This document shows positions 48,101-49,910 of a DNA stretch of 64,000 nt, in pieces. The stretch is from Liriodendron chinense (taxonomy: Eukaryota; Streptophyta; Magnoliopsida; Magnoliales; Magnoliaceae). Under the pieces are notes generated by a model, which was not told the DNA's origin, ran no database searches, and was given only the letters and a program-made list of their open reading frames with translations. Each line of letters opens with the position of its first letter. Positions within the stretch are counted from its first letter, which is position 1. The DNA lies in contig ML058405.1 of NCBI GenBank assembly GCA_003013855.2, positions 2,663,976 through 2,727,975 on the forward strand, in the 5' to 3' direction. Position numbers and translations under genes: made by a program.

Positions 48101-48590
48101 AAAATCATAGGCAAATGAGACACCACAGTTAACAACCCCAGAATTATTAACCGAAGATGAAACTAAATATTAGTGGCAGGAACCACATTGAGAGAACTTA
48201 CGAAAGTGCAATGATCCCAAGCATAAAGAAGTAGCATGTAAGTACAGCATTAACCAAGTCTTTTGACAAAAACTTGAAGAGTAAAAACAACGAGAGAAGC
48301 ATAGCACTCCCAACCAAAGGGAAGCGCATGGCATGTTCATTTGACATTGTCTCCTGCATGTATCAAACATGTTACACATGGAGCAAACACAATGAATGCA
48401 TGCCAATTAACCCAAAACCAAGAGAAAGACATAAGGAATGCTAGAAATGCTTCAATGACAATGACCATACTCACTGAAGGTGGTGTTGGCTTCACGGAAC
48501 GGTAGCAACCCACATACACCGTCAGGCATGCAGTCAGAATTACATTCAAATTCGGATCAACTTTAATGATAAGTGGAGCCAAAGTTAACC
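531..48590 (-). CDS. SPP: Signal peptide peptidase (SPP), GxGD intramembrane aspartyl protease; exons 2 to last
   Basis: SPP is a multipass ER-membrane aspartyl protease that cuts remnant signal peptides and other type II membrane segments. Ten exons join in phase: 48590-48475, 48353-48202, 48097-48012, 40533-40406, 40060-40010, 20744-20658, 20538-20469, 8615-8479, 8373-8296, 641-531 (1016 coding bases). All internal boundaries are GT donors and AG acceptors. The protein is colinear with plant SPP (Arabidopsis protein about 344 aa): the first catalytic Asp is in VYDIFW, the second in GLGDIVIPG, followed by QPALLYIVP. It ends NKKVD, which fits a KKxx ER-retrieval signal. No frameshift or internal stop is seen, so it looks functional. 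The first exon (Met plus about 13 residues) was not found. Introns are 121, 104, 7478, 345, 19265, 119, 11853, 105 and 7654 bp, the long ones full of transposons. Family assignment is very secure; expression is not shown by sequence. Confidence 0.96.
871..978 (+). mobile_element. tRNA-derived SINE, copy 1
   Basis: About 105 bp starting AGTCTCCCACTCATTAG with an A-box-like AGCTGCTAGAG and a B-box-like GGGTTTAATCCC, ending in a run of about 19 A. The same unit, inverted, is at 7578-7697, including the stretch GAGTGATCCAGGGTT. The internal promoter boxes and A-tail support a tRNA-derived SINE. Target duplications are not clear. Confidence 0.7.
1430..2490 (+). pseudogene. hAT transposase, C-terminal remnant (part 1)
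   Basis: Broken reading frames hold the C-terminal dimerisation region of plant hAT (DUF659-type) transposases. Near 1470-1540 lies QAWTWMHSFGVPLAQV, then NNCERNWSSF (from 1710) and MLAFMHHNVKLQLK, corresponding to the family's CERNWS...LVFVHYNMRLK. NLDDIFTEDDHLLVWLEQRE follows at about 1880, then a G/Y/Q-rich low-complexity tail ending SQQPLSKSPYGADINN. Several stops and frame changes make it non-functional. The catalytic N-terminal part is absent. The tail is interrupted at about 2490 by a GTAACGG-type element and resumes near 2713. Confidence 0.7.
2500..2712. mobile_element. GTAACGG-rich inverted-repeat element, copy 1
   Basis: About 210 bp dominated by GTAACGG/GTAATGG and the complement CCATTAC, with inverted ends (GTAACAGTAACGG...CCACCATTACCATTA) and a central A-run at 2619-2634. 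It interrupts the tail of the hAT transposase pseudogene. Related copies are at 25738-26110 and 33063-33365. Probably a MITE; boundaries are approximate. Confidence 0.6.
2713..2786 (+). pseudogene. hAT transposase, C-terminal remnant (part 2)
   Basis: Reads YGQYSNTDKDEDGEAPCQSF, K, Y and stop, resembling the acidic C-terminus of plant hAT transposases (YGQY..TDEDED). It continues the frame broken by the inverted-repeat element at 2500-2712. Confidence 0.55.
3310..4660. mobile_element. Mutator-like / foldback element with long terminal inverted repeats
   Basis: The sequence at about 3320-3740 matches the reverse complement of about 4180-4650 over roughly 430 bp, by eye near 70-75%. Landmarks: CAACCACTAGTGxGTGGGTCC at 3370 and inverted near 4600; AGCTCCCATCATATGAT near 3625 and inverted near 4350; GGGGTGGATAAGC near 3686 and inverted near 4290. 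The 440-bp centre has no recognisable gene. Long TIRs with no coding capacity fit a non-autonomous MULE or foldback element. A 9-bp target duplication was not found. Confidence 0.65.
4738..5255. repeat. Two-copy degenerate tandem repeat, period about 255 bp
   Basis: Both units share in order: AGTACTCCAT, CATGTGAAGATTCTT / CATGTAAGGATTCTT, CTATACTTC, an AAGTAAAA-GTA stretch, CCAAACA-ATTTTCTCA, CACCACCCTC, then ATAAGTTTGATCCCCAATA. Unit 1 is about 4738-4990 and unit 2 about 4991-5255. No gene content recognised. Confidence 0.65.
5256..7200. other. Intron sequence with little recognisable content
   Basis: No gene or intact transposon seen. A possible RTE-LINE tail is at about 5865-5950 (AGCCAACCTAGATAGTTGGCACAAGGCT then a GATGATGA run). 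A diverged direct repeat of about 80 bp (6405-6485 and 6622-6700; GCTTGTAGT-GTCCAAAA-GATAC, GGACCAAG-CAGAATT) lies in the middle. Confidence 0.4.
7205..7850 (+). pseudogene. LINE 3' end with RNase H domain
   Basis: The 89-aa frame at 7246-7515 reads AEYTALLQGIRLLLQDTDLY, then IIEGDSRNIVKW and VHQSTNSRADLLTRE. This matches the RVT_3 RNase H fold of plant retroelements (E in AEYTALL, D in EGDS, R-A-D near the end). The 3' part ends in an AATAAAATTGATCC...A-rich tail at about 7810-7850. SINE copy 2 is inserted in the 3' UTR at 7578-7697. Strongly 5'-truncated; it could alternatively derive from a host RNase H-like pseudogene. Confidence 0.6.
7578..7697 (-). mobile_element. tRNA-derived SINE, copy 2
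   Basis: Reverse complement of the 871-978 SINE: GTCTCCCGCTCATTAGATGAGCTGGTAGAGACAGT... to GGGTTCATTCTCGGG and an A-tail, seen here as the T-run at 7579-7611. It sits in the 3' UTR of a LINE remnant. Confidence 0.7.
8296..8373 (-). CDS. SPP: SPP exon 10, PAL motif
   Basis: 26 codons, PALLYIVPAVIGSVAIHCVW then NGEVKP. The PAL motif is part of the SPP/presenilin active site. The residues after VIG (SVAIHCVW) differ from the usual FLASHCIW. Acceptor CTTGCAG, donor GTTTGT. Confidence 0.94.
8479..8615 (-). CDS. SPP: SPP exon 9
   Basis: Encodes (G)IFVALALRFDVSRGKESRY then FNSAFFGYAVGLILTIMVMN and WFQAAQ. Acceptor TTGTACAG, donor GTGAGT. Joined to exon 8 across an 11.9-kb intron. Confidence 0.96.
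8835..10184 (+). pseudogene. Ty3-gypsy pol remnant 1 (RT, RNase H, integrase start)
   Basis: The frame from 8826 reads VIYVNDDLVLSPDSPIYLND (gypsy RT YxDD box, here VNDD), then VFLGYIFIKKISKL, with KWPTPQSFFNVHSFHSW from 9061 in another frame. RNase H and zinc-binding integrase motifs follow in shifting frames (TEENWVGTFKR near 9760; CQVSKDYVQNTDLFTRLPVS near 9995). Many stops and a 125-bp tandem duplication at 9753-9990 make it dead. The LINE starting at 10185 replaces its continuation. Confidence 0.75.
9753..9990 (+). repeat. 125-bp tandem duplication inside gypsy integrase
   Basis: CTATCTAAGCTAACG starts units at 9753 and 9878. Both continue through AGAATTGGGTG-GCACTTTTAAGAG, the GAAGAAAAAAA run and ACATGAGTTGTAGCGTTAAACG, with few differences. 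Confidence 0.85.
10218..10464 (+). pseudogene. LINE reverse transcriptase fragment before hAT insertion
   Basis: Reads GFFTSSRGLRQDDPPSPQII, HMLSKGE, then SHIQFVYDMLFIL where active LINEs have HLQFADDTLLFC. The catalytic motif is therefore degraded. It ends at the target site GTTATAAC and continues after the insertion at 11187. Confidence 0.7.
10465..11186. mobile_element. hAT-like non-autonomous element (CAGTGTT family), copy with perfect 8-bp TSD
   Basis: The left end CAGTGTTCAAAATATC and the right end read inward as CAGTGTTTTAAGTATC match at 13 of 16 positions. It is flanked by a perfect 8-bp duplication GTTATAAC (10457-10464 and 11187-11194), and removing element plus one copy restores the LINE frame (MVITCFEAI). 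Internal sequence is rich in TATCG/CGATA strings (CGATATATCGG, ATCGCAC). An 8-bp TSD with CA(A/G)TG ends fits the hAT superfamily. No transposase. Related copies: 52483-53451, 21248-21778, 20893-21170, 44509-44720. Confidence 0.8.
11320..11530 (+). mobile_element. tRNA-derived SINE with 11-bp TSD inside LINE
   Basis: About 210 bp beginning AACCGCACGGCGTTTGGGCG, with an A-box-like TGGCTAGCGTCG and a B-box-like GAGATCGATTCCCC, ending in an AAAAATA-rich tail (11495-11530). It is flanked by a perfect direct repeat AGGTTCTTTCC (11309-11319 and 11531-11541). Deleting it restores the LINE reading GSF-PSKYLGLPHCIG. It is a different SINE family from the 871/7578 pair. Confidence 0.85.
11698..12149 (-). 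pseudogene. LINE zf-RVT domain and C-terminus
   Basis: Frames read AVFGWLVGRNRVLTIDNLRK, then LPNVCLLCLQDAESVNHLFL and HCPF-type residues (here LLCPFAGDVW): the C-x2-C...H-x4-C zinc finger typical of the C-terminus of plant L1 ORF2. Then ALWIERKSRCFHNKS and REWEMGS-like tail in a second frame. A run of 15 A near 11900 causes a frame break. Confidence 0.8.
12293..13139 (-). pseudogene. LINE ORF2 C-terminal (thumb/connection) region
   Basis: Overlapping frames: GCKVGSFQTTYLNLLFCIGK, PARHMWGIVIKRCDRNMSQW, then GGRMIMINASVESS (12759-13139); LERWRRDFLWKGSEEKHKFH (12704-12895); MWRFGVEGGARWRETIERKY and GIGFELGNGKDIHIWEDRWL (12293-12703). This is the standard order after RT in plant L1 ORF2. Three frame changes show decay. 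Confidence 0.8.
13328..14024 (-). pseudogene. LINE reverse transcriptase core
   Basis: 13545-14024 is open for 159 aa: GDKALGPDGFPLAFFQKFWD, ATFITLIPKREG, LKDFRPISLLGGPYKILVKV, then VCKLDIEKAYDHVE (RT motif A aspartate in KLDIEKAYD). 13328-13579 continues with a scrambled palm and LPFLFVFVMEALSKML. A frameshift separates the two. Confidence 0.85.
14162..14577 (-). pseudogene. LINE linker between endonuclease and RT
   Basis: Reads EFLQGREEETSTWLQEMQKL, YAARLRDEEIKWHQRSRALW, then LKEGDKNTKFFDAIASA. The W-x-L-K-E-G-D-x-N-T-K-F-F motif is diagnostic of plant L1 ORF2 between EN and RT. Confidence 0.8.
14574..14890 (-). pseudogene. LINE endonuclease, C-terminal half only
   Basis: Reads LKHFSDWIAKNELVDLPMGG, VKFTWSNGRADLTKSRLDKF, then GLPRPFSDHCLVLLEVDED. 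SDH is the terminal catalytic motif of APE-type endonuclease. The N-terminal half, including the GGDFN loop, is missing: the frame runs into unrelated sequence at about 14890. Confidence 0.75.
15383..16005 (-). pseudogene. LINE ORF1 C-terminal (DUF4283-like) fragments
   Basis: Two frames: 15667-16005 and 15383-15691 (MDDIIKELGAYIGEVVWVDK, MRFACLKIKKQKQF). The second resembles the LG-x-x-IG-x-x-x-x-VD-x-x-T...A-R-x-x-I pattern of plant LINE/DUF4283 proteins. The assignment rests on pattern and position. Confidence 0.5.
16141..16761 (-). pseudogene. LINE ORF1 with RRM-like domain
   Basis: A 206-aa frame. Basic N-terminal stretch, then YPTLFVQSFLEGWSLVNFDR, VFGSVGVVMEVVVPKDRISN and SRRGFTFIRMGTMEEMNQAI. 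The RNP2-like LFVQSF and RNP1-like RGFTFIRM strands indicate an RNA recognition motif as in ORF1 of plant L1 elements. It is closely matched by ORF1 of the LINE at 54179. It ends early (NV-stop) relative to the longer ORF1 there. Confidence 0.8.
16978..17861 (+). pseudogene. LINE 3' piece after nested insertion
   Basis: Continues the outer plus-strand LINE: SPWEAVIERMERKLAPWKS from 16994, the GHLTLIKPALSNLPTYFLSL-like stretch in shifted frames (17050-17130), and a tail region with FNLLRILMTASPGRSPSDVF (17643 frame). The poly-A tail (A9, C, A10) ends at 17861. Confidence 0.75.
17862..19217 (+). pseudogene. Ty3-gypsy pol remnant 2 (integrase)
   Basis: Frames read CHKCQISKGHVHNTERYMAL PVSFSPQVD-like residues (17910-18000), DDHFSKAIHFIP (18040), KDDQSKVVNRSLGN (18250), then AYNSSINHTSENLYW-like (18355). 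These are integrase motifs of Ty3-gypsy elements. The start overlaps the domain already seen at 9890-10110, so this is a second copy rather than the simple continuation of remnant 1. Beyond about 18700 I recognise nothing firm. Confidence 0.7.
19218..20468. other. Intron sequence, nothing recognised
   Basis: AT-rich, short frames only. No repeat or transposon motif supported. Confidence 0.4.
20469..20538 (-). CDS. SPP: SPP exon 8, GxGD motif
   Basis: Encodes LLFPTSDSSRPFSMLGLGDI then VIP plus the first base of a glycine codon. GLGD carries the second catalytic aspartate. Acceptor GTGGCAG, donor GTAAAG. Separated from exon 7 by a normal 119-bp intron. Confidence 0.96.
20658..20744 (-). CDS. 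SPP: SPP exon 7, first catalytic aspartate
   Basis: 29 codons beginning AGLFVYDIFWVFFTPVMVSV and ending KSFDAPIK. The D of VYDIFW is the first catalytic residue of GxGD proteases. Acceptor ATGGCAG, donor GTTAGT. It lies 19.3 kb downstream of exon 6. Confidence 0.96.
20893..21170. mobile_element. hAT-like CAGTGTT-family fragment
   Basis: Contains ATATCTATGACTGCGGATATG, GAAATTTTCAGTGAAACTTCATAAGATGTT and CATTTAAGAATTAAAATATTACAAAAAACA, matching the interior of the 10465-11186 element around 10595-10675. Ends not resolved. Confidence 0.5.
21248..21778. mobile_element. hAT-like CAGTGTT-family element, TAGC-rich variant
   Basis: Left end CAATGTTTCAAATAGC; right end read inward is CAGTGTTTTAAATAGT. 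The first 100 bp (GTAGCGTAGTGTAGCC) and last 80 bp (GTAGCTTACACTACATGCTAC) are inverted relatives. Flanks CTAAAAAC and GTGAAAAG match at only 5 of 8, a weak duplication. No coding content. Confidence 0.6.
21985..22558 (+). pseudogene. RTE-clade LINE 3' end
   Basis: Frames read ERLRRMSSMEF-like, NVRQLRNNMFIGCVAEMRML, RWMSGKTRIEVEVNAF, then MRESRLGWFGHVQ and GRGTPRKDVGGGSTKRLNNL-like residues. This is the conserved C-terminus of plant RTE elements (LRWFGHVQRRP...GRPKKTW...RIHAANPN). It ends in the GAT-GAT simple tail typical of RTE at 22529-22557. Heavily mutated. Confidence 0.75.
22871..23527 (-). pseudogene. LINE zf-RVT and C-terminal region
   Basis: 22871-23092 reads GRKKVLTIDNLQKRSTIILN, ICCLRMQVAESIDHQFIACP (zinc finger with C and H residues, first C changed in spacing), then LLWALHG. 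23333-23527 reads MEFRKGISLSLGDGIRVRFW and EDVWCGDSPLQLDFPR, the G-x-R-x-x-F-W-E-D-x-W motif upstream of it. Confidence 0.8.
23866..24410 (-). pseudogene. LINE ORF2 connection region
   Basis: Reads MLGINIPLDCLSSLAEVFSC, AYLGLPLCIWKPPEHLWDVV, IERIEHKLAPWKSRCLSLVG, then FLWNGHFDNHKFHLLNWSEV. The last 60 residues repeat part of the same motif (LYLGLSLCIGKPAKHLSDKV, IEKIQRKLFKWKSRYLSLV), so the frame contains an internal duplication or a joined second LINE copy. Confidence 0.8.
24411..24696 (-). mobile_element. LINE 3'-tail insertion with 7-bp TSD
   Basis: A 286-bp minus-strand LINE end. T-run 24411-24425 (poly-A), then GGGAGATAACAAAGAAATTTATTAA, with frame SVDDLLWAWHGGGIGKFGKA, SWRLLIMVVFWTIWGVRNDC. 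Flanked by AACATTT at 24404-24410 and 24697-24703. Removing it rejoins the outer LINE as GLKINMFKVK-MLGINI. Confidence 0.85.
24697..25735 (-). pseudogene. LINE reverse transcriptase
   Basis: Frames: LRQGGPLSPFLFIIASKGFS, HIQLADDTLLFCEAFMNAAS (LADD catalytic box) and LRKILHCFEA (24703-25107); LANRQILDCALLAHEFIDSH and PNIEKAFDHVNW (25056-25241); MRASFVAFIPKIEGAIKPKD (25242-25427). Motif A has KPNIEKAFD where LDIEKAYD is usual, so the first RT aspartate is lost (N). Confidence 0.85.
25738..26110. mobile_element. GTAACGG-rich inverted-repeat element, copy 2
   Basis: Starts CTCTGTAACGGTAACGATGG and ends in ACGTAACGGCCTTTACGGCC...; the centre has two near-identical strings GAAAAACATGTATTTGCCC / GAAAAACCTATATTTGCCC. 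The same GTAACGG/GGCCGT vocabulary as at 2500-2712 and 33063-33365. It sits between RT and linker of the minus-strand LINE. Confidence 0.6.
26020..26392. repeat. 187-bp tandem duplication across a transposon junction
   Basis: Unit 1 26020-26206 and unit 2 26207-26392 both begin TACGGCCATTATGACCCC and end CTTCCATTTTATTTCGT. Each holds the end of the GTAACGG element plus the LINE linker coding (minus strand FFHAIASAR...). They differ by few substitutions and a 4-bp deletion. Confidence 0.9.
27681..27733. repeat. (GA)n microsatellite
   Basis: Perfect GA dinucleotide run of about 26 units inside the 3.3-kb LTR-like unit. Confidence 0.95.
29047..29330. repeat. Tandem repeat, period about 160 bp
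   Basis: GGTCTGTGC-GTGATGTG-TGGTG-CACTCACT and GTTGTGACC-AAC occur at about 29061 and 29222, followed in both by ATGTxTATTATGTGxGTATGTT. A partial third copy begins upstream near 29018. Confidence 0.75.
29711..30732 (-). pseudogene. LINE endonuclease (APE type)
   Basis: Starts at ATG 30732-30730 with MKILSWNVRVS, the N-terminal ILSWNVRGL motif of plant L1 endonuclease. The 107-aa frame 30208-30531 carries LCLGGDFNDTRFSFEKCNGG and RISKSMKSSFDWIGM. Downstream parts toward 29711 are in several frames and decayed. The ATG overlaps a TGA (ATGA), as in two other LINEs here. Confidence 0.8.
30861..31702 (+). repeat. Copia 5' LTR, interrupted
   Basis: Matches the 3' LTR: GTAGTGGCTATGGGCCT at the start and CTAGCTCTTAATTCCC, CAAGTTTCTTCTC, TTTTCTATATCAACTTAC at the end. 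A minus-strand LINE tail occupies about 30944-31515. TATAAAATAATATAAGAGAAAAGTGGG (31573-31600) probably includes the promoter. Confidence 0.85.
30944..31515 (-). mobile_element. LINE 3' fragment inside copia 5' LTR
   Basis: Minus-strand frame 31222-31434: KKKNPDDRKFAAEILILANI, CLMCMRDAKSIDHLFIHCLV, ARTIWDLFFSILHIAWVMPE (zf-RVT). The 3' UTR reads AAATTTATTCGAAAGGGTC-type sequence in the plus strand near 30960. The LTR resumes with GGTATTTTTTATTTTATTTATTTAAG; GGTATT is present at both edges and may be the duplication. Confidence 0.8.
31703..31715 (+). other. Copia primer binding site
   Basis: CGGTATCGAAGCC directly after the LTR, a decayed match to TGGTATCAGAGCC, the complement of the initiator tRNA-Met 3' end. 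Confidence 0.65.
32270..33062 (+). pseudogene. Copia gag with zinc knuckle
   Basis: Frames read SIESKVSSNLVFLSTAKGVW, then FAKLTGMWEEMAIYHL... LMKKQWEDMKVIKLLSGLPK, EYQSTKDQILGGVSIPS (UBN2 gag), a G/R-rich stretch (GRGGRFPRRGRGDRDGRGE) and CTHCGLTNHTVDFC, a perfect C-x2-C-x4-H-x4-C knuckle. A stop follows the knuckle immediately (TGA for the usual W/ aromatic). Confidence 0.8.
33063..33365. mobile_element. GTAACGG-rich inverted-repeat element, copy 3
   Basis: Starts GTAAAGGCCGTTATG and ends TGGCCGTTACATCCACCGCTACCG, with internal GGTAACGATCGTTACC-like palindromic strings and an A-run at 33283. It separates the copia zinc knuckle from EDASSDDRSTTL. Copies at 2500 and 25738. Confidence 0.65.
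33366..34770 (+). pseudogene. Copia protease and integrase
   Basis: Protease core SIIDSRTSDHISGN at about 33580 has DSR instead of the catalytic DSG. Pre-integrase: IQWHRRLGHPSLQN near 33955 with HH, but the second CxxC cysteine is lost. Integrase: NDVWGPARFPSL and VIFINDYSRMKWLY (34125-34215), SSDDALEFISRDFQ (34318), then HQNEVVEHKNRDLV and MNVPQFYWGDTILITCRLIN (34400-34540). Stops occur throughout. Confidence 0.8.
35232..35890 (+). pseudogene. Copia reverse transcriptase
   Basis: 151-aa frame: WKKAMDEEMKAMYMYSNDTQ, VKCRWVYTVKFRPDGSIDRY, KAKFVTKGYTQIYGVDYLDM, WALSQLDVKNAFLHRDLHEE, VYMEQPPGY, YGLKQSARA then a TAG for W. After a frameshift, ILAVYVDDMIVTGDD carries the YVDD box at about 35790. 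Confidence 0.9.
35904..36757 (+). pseudogene. Copia RNase H and polypurine tract
   Basis: 35904-36314 reads GIEVARSKVGINVCQRKYVC, ETSMLGARLVDTPMNP, YRRLVGKLIYSTITQPDIAF. 36358-36657 reads CKSKKQDAIARSSVEAKYRA, LHCDNQVTIHIANDPVFHER, KHIEVDCHFIRNKI, then VADLFTKALG after a stop. The polypurine tract GAGGGGGAG (36749-36757) abuts the 3' LTR. Confidence 0.9.
36758..37021 (+). repeat. Copia 3' LTR, 264 bp
   Basis: TGTTAATGGTAGTGGC...CTATATCAACTTACA, with TG...CA ends. Followed by target duplication CCCTA. Confidence 0.9.
37073..37525 (-). mobile_element. LINE 3' fragment with poly-C tract
   Basis: Minus-strand LINE tail: plus strand shows TTTTTTTAGAATTAACAAATTTTATTAAG, then coding for a decayed zf-RVT (minus CDAELVGHLFIHCHFARKVW near 37410-37465). 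A 27-base C run at 37318-37344 lies inside. Confidence 0.7.
37318..37344 (+). repeat. Poly-C homopolymer, 27 bp
   Basis: Uninterrupted run of C (G on the LINE sense strand), by far the longest C/G run in the window. Confidence 0.9.
37526..39793 (+). pseudogene. L1-type LINE, 5'-truncated, plus strand
   Basis: Starts within RT (FIALILKIEGAKCLHDFKPI, SLIGGPSKIISKILDTRFE from about 37570), then CKLDVEKAYHHVNWGFLDYI (37828), RGLRQGDPLSPFPFMVVVEA-like (38005). 38266-38631: VFRCKAGTLQSTYLGFCLCI, GGRQTLTKAAMSNLPIYYMS, LERLRRNFLWQGIEEKQK. Later frames have LGVCFTWGLMD-like, then LIIIKRALAIPNGCLMCINV and GEMVDHLFLHCPFAWKL (39309-39494, zf-RVT). Ends in a short poly-A at 39783-39793. Multiple frameshifts. 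Confidence 0.85.
40010..40060 (-). CDS. SPP: SPP exon 6 (51-bp microexon)
   Basis: Exactly 17 codons, GIEMLSLGSFKTGAILL, identical in type to plant SPP. Acceptor TTTGAAG, donor GTAAGT. Too short for an ORF search; identified from the protein family. Confidence 0.95.
40406..40533 (-). CDS. SPP: SPP exon 5
   Basis: Encodes LELEFTKSQIVAAIPGTFFC and then AWYASQKHWLANNILGLAFCVQ, a hallmark SPP stretch. Acceptor GACACAG, donor GTTTGC. It lies 7.5 kb from exon 4 across a transposon-filled intron. Confidence 0.96.
40744..41243. mobile_element. MITE with GGTAGGGGTGGCAAT inverted ends
   Basis: Left end GGTAGGGGTGGCAATGGGC; right end read inward is GGTAGGGGTGGCAATGCGC. TCAAGG flanks both sides (40738-40743 and 41244-41249). 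The interior is rich in GGGCCTGG/CCCTGGCCC strings. AGGGGTGGCAA ends are typical of non-autonomous hAT elements in plants, although those give 8-bp duplications, so the exact ends may be off by a base or two. Confidence 0.75.
41790..42010 (+). mobile_element. LTR 3' end with tRNA-Met primer site (fragment)
   Basis: A TATAAATAAAG string (41901-41911), a CT-rich leader and the end AAGTTACA, followed at 41997 by TGGTATCAAA, which resembles the initiator tRNA-Met primer site of copia elements. No internal coding follows; the (GA)n tract begins at 42116. Confidence 0.45.
42116..42161. repeat. (GA)n microsatellite
   Basis: About 23 perfect GA units. Confidence 0.95.
42870..43130. repeat. GACCGGTC-bearing tandem repeat, period 102 bp
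   Basis: GTCGAATTTCCTG starts units at 42894 and 42996, each followed by AAC-AGTCxxAACTCxCTGGACTGTTTTG. A third, diverged partial unit ends AACTGTTTTG near 43128. The palindrome GACCGGTC occurs at 42877, 42949, 42979, 43052 and 43073. Confidence 0.85.
43541..43567. repeat. (TTG)n microsatellite next to LINE poly-A end
   Basis: About nine TTG/TGT units directly adjoining the T-run of the LINE fragment at 43568. Confidence 0.9.
43568..44112 (-). mobile_element. LINE 3' fragment
   Basis: T-run 43569-43580 (poly-A), 3' UTR, then minus frame 43839-44075: AVFVWLVGRKRILTIVNLQR, RALILPNVCLMCMAKETIDH, LFIHCPFATKVWDHL (zf-RVT). 5'-truncated at about 44112 after the PPKVAVFVW-type start (GAPPKVA). Confidence 0.85.
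44509..44720. mobile_element. hAT-like CAGTGTT-family fragment
   Basis: Starts CAATGTTCAAAATATCACTG with ATATTGGCAATAC-type strings, like the left end of 10465-11186. The right end was not found. Confidence 0.45.
45030..46145 (+). pseudogene. RTE-clade LINE remnant
   Basis: Frames read FDLEKALV-like, GHIDMIKNMHEQAVTNVRNT (45135), YHFALIMDELTRHS (45250), LWRDGLNLKVL.KYLECNF (45395), then RMKLPRRMAR-like, MRKSRQMVW, VRSELVQVEGSKRAREGPKR and EWRNRIRVATLNQLG-stop (46046-46090). This is the RTE C-terminus (ADR..WRxRIRVA.P). The RT box is lost. Confidence 0.75.
46055..46241 (+). repeat. Tandem duplication of RTE 3' tail, about 93 bp
   Basis: AACCGGATTCGCGTAGCAACCC starts at 46055 (within the coding end) and again at 46148, both followed by CTTAGATGGAAAT-ATGA-GATGAGTTATGG and TTTAGTTAAAATTGAT. 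Confidence 0.85.
46300..46870 (+). pseudogene. Second, highly decayed RTE-like remnant
   Basis: Strings such as GTGTTTCCAAAAGAATCAGAACTGGGTGAA, TGAATGAAATGGTTCAGTCATG (MKWFSH, RTE LRWFGH) and AGAGTCCCAGTAAGGAGGGAA (VPVRR) occur in RTE order. No clear end. Confidence 0.5.
46871..48011. other. Intron sequence, nothing firm recognised
   Basis: Contains a 100-aa frame (46874-47176), lysine-rich and low in complexity, with no recognised domain or codon support. The rest has short frames only. Confidence 0.4.
48012..48097 (-). CDS. SPP: SPP exon 4
   Basis: Encodes (S)ATLLPAIRRFLPKHWNEN followed by LIVWRFPYFR, the SPP loop before the fourth membrane segment. Acceptor TTTCAG, donor GTATGT. The last base T joins CT of the next exon to give serine, as at this site in Arabidopsis SPP. 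Confidence 0.95.
48202..48353 (-). CDS. SPP: SPP exon 3
   Basis: Encodes ETMSNEHAMRFPLVGSAMLL through VNAVLTCYFFMLGIIAL, the strongly conserved second and third membrane segments of SPP. Acceptor TGCAG, donor GTAAGT. It ends with TC of a split serine codon that completes in the next exon. Confidence 0.96.
48475..48590 (-). CDS. SPP: SPP exon 2 (first exon found)
   Basis: Encodes LTLAPLIIKVDPNLNVILTA and on to YRSVKPTPPS, the first transmembrane region and loop of plant SPP. Acceptor TTTTCAG ends at 48591; donor GTGAGT starts at 48474. It begins with two bases of a split glycine codon, so the upstream exon must end in phase 1. Confidence 0.95.
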
Positions 48591-49329
48591 CTGAAAACCC
48601 AAAATGAATATGATTAACACATCCACATGCCTCGAGACTCTTCACCGACAATAAATATATCATGCAGTGAGAAACATTGGCTTTGAGTCATTACAATAAA
48701 CCAAACCAAAAAATTCTGCTATAATAGCAGTATCTTATCACAAATATATCCAAGTTTTCAAAACATAAACATAGTAAACCTTTCAATTACGAGCACCATA
48801 AACTATGAACTCAGAAGGAAACTCAAAAGCAAGCTACAAAACATGTACGCAAGGAACATTTACCCCTCAAGATAGCCTAATATTGAAGCAGTGGGTTTAA
48901 AGAAGGCAAAATATGTTATCCTTATCAGCCCATGTCAGGGCCACAGCAGGACCAAGATACACATGCATCACATGAATCGGACACAGATGCTTATATGCAA
49001 CATTTTGTCCAGTTTTTTTCAGTTTTTCTCCATATTTTCAACTCTTTTCTTGATTTTGAGCTTGGAGGATGGATTGAGGGTTTTTTTACCAGATCTGCCT
49101 ACATTGAATATCAAAGCACAAGATGAAAGCGTGATTTGATGAAATGAAGCCCTGTGGACCATTTTGAGGAAAATTTTGAAAAAGAAACGAGTAAACCATC
49201 CATTTCTTCTTTTTCTTTTCCTTTCTTCTTCATTCTTTTCATTGATTTTTCAATGTAATGGGCCCTAATCTCTTATGGGCCTCTTCTTTCCGATGTCGAT
49301 TGACCATATCTTATAGGCTTGACACGTAG

Positions 49330-49906
49330 GTGCAATGGGTGGAGCTTGAAAAGCTATTTGGAGGCTTCTTGCGATGGGAATTCTATGGTTTATTTGGAAA
49401 AGTTCGGAACGGTAGTTTTGGAAGTACGGTGCTCCCCCTTAAGTGTCTGCTTTTGTGTGGTTAGCGGGCAGGAATAGGATTTTCACCGTCGACAATCTCC
49501 GTAAGCAAGGCATGGTGCTTCCAAATATCTGTCTTTTGTGCATGAGGCGAGGAGAGTCAGTGGATCATCTTTTCATCCATTGTCCATGTTCTAGGAGGAT
49601 TTGGGAGGCTGTCGTTTCAACCGTCAATGTCTCTTGGGTTATCACGGAATCTCTTCCTCCCCTTTTGGCCTCTTGGGGTGAAGTAGGCATTGGAAAAGAG
49701 GGAAAGGATTGGCACTTGGCAGCCATGGCTACTCTATGGGTAATTTTGGGGGAGAGGAATAGAACGTGCTTTGAGAACAAGTCGGAAATTGCAGCCCAGT
49801 TGGGCCTATAATTTTCTTTTTCTATTTTTTTTGGTGTCTTAGTTGTATTCTTTTCCGCCTTTGGGCGGCTTCAAATAAAGTTTCGTTGCCTTTCAAAAAA
49901 AAGAAA
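49330..49906 (+). mobile_element. LINE 3' fragment, plus strand
   Basis: Frame 49443-49811: SAFVWLAGRNRIFTVDNLRK, QGMVLPNICLLCMRRGESVD, HLFIHCPCSRRIWEAVVSTV (intact C-x2-C / H-x4-C finger), ATLWVILGERNRTCFENKSE. 3' UTR and a mixed poly-A tail at 49892-49906. Among the less decayed LINE pieces here. Confidence 0.9.
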
Positions 49907-49910
49907 AAAA

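Noticed and set aside
48591..48663. Upstream Met in frame with SPP exon 2 as the true start
   Set aside because: The residues before GLTLAP do not resemble the SPP N-terminus and a strong acceptor TTTTCAG sits exactly at the family junction, so this is intron read-through.
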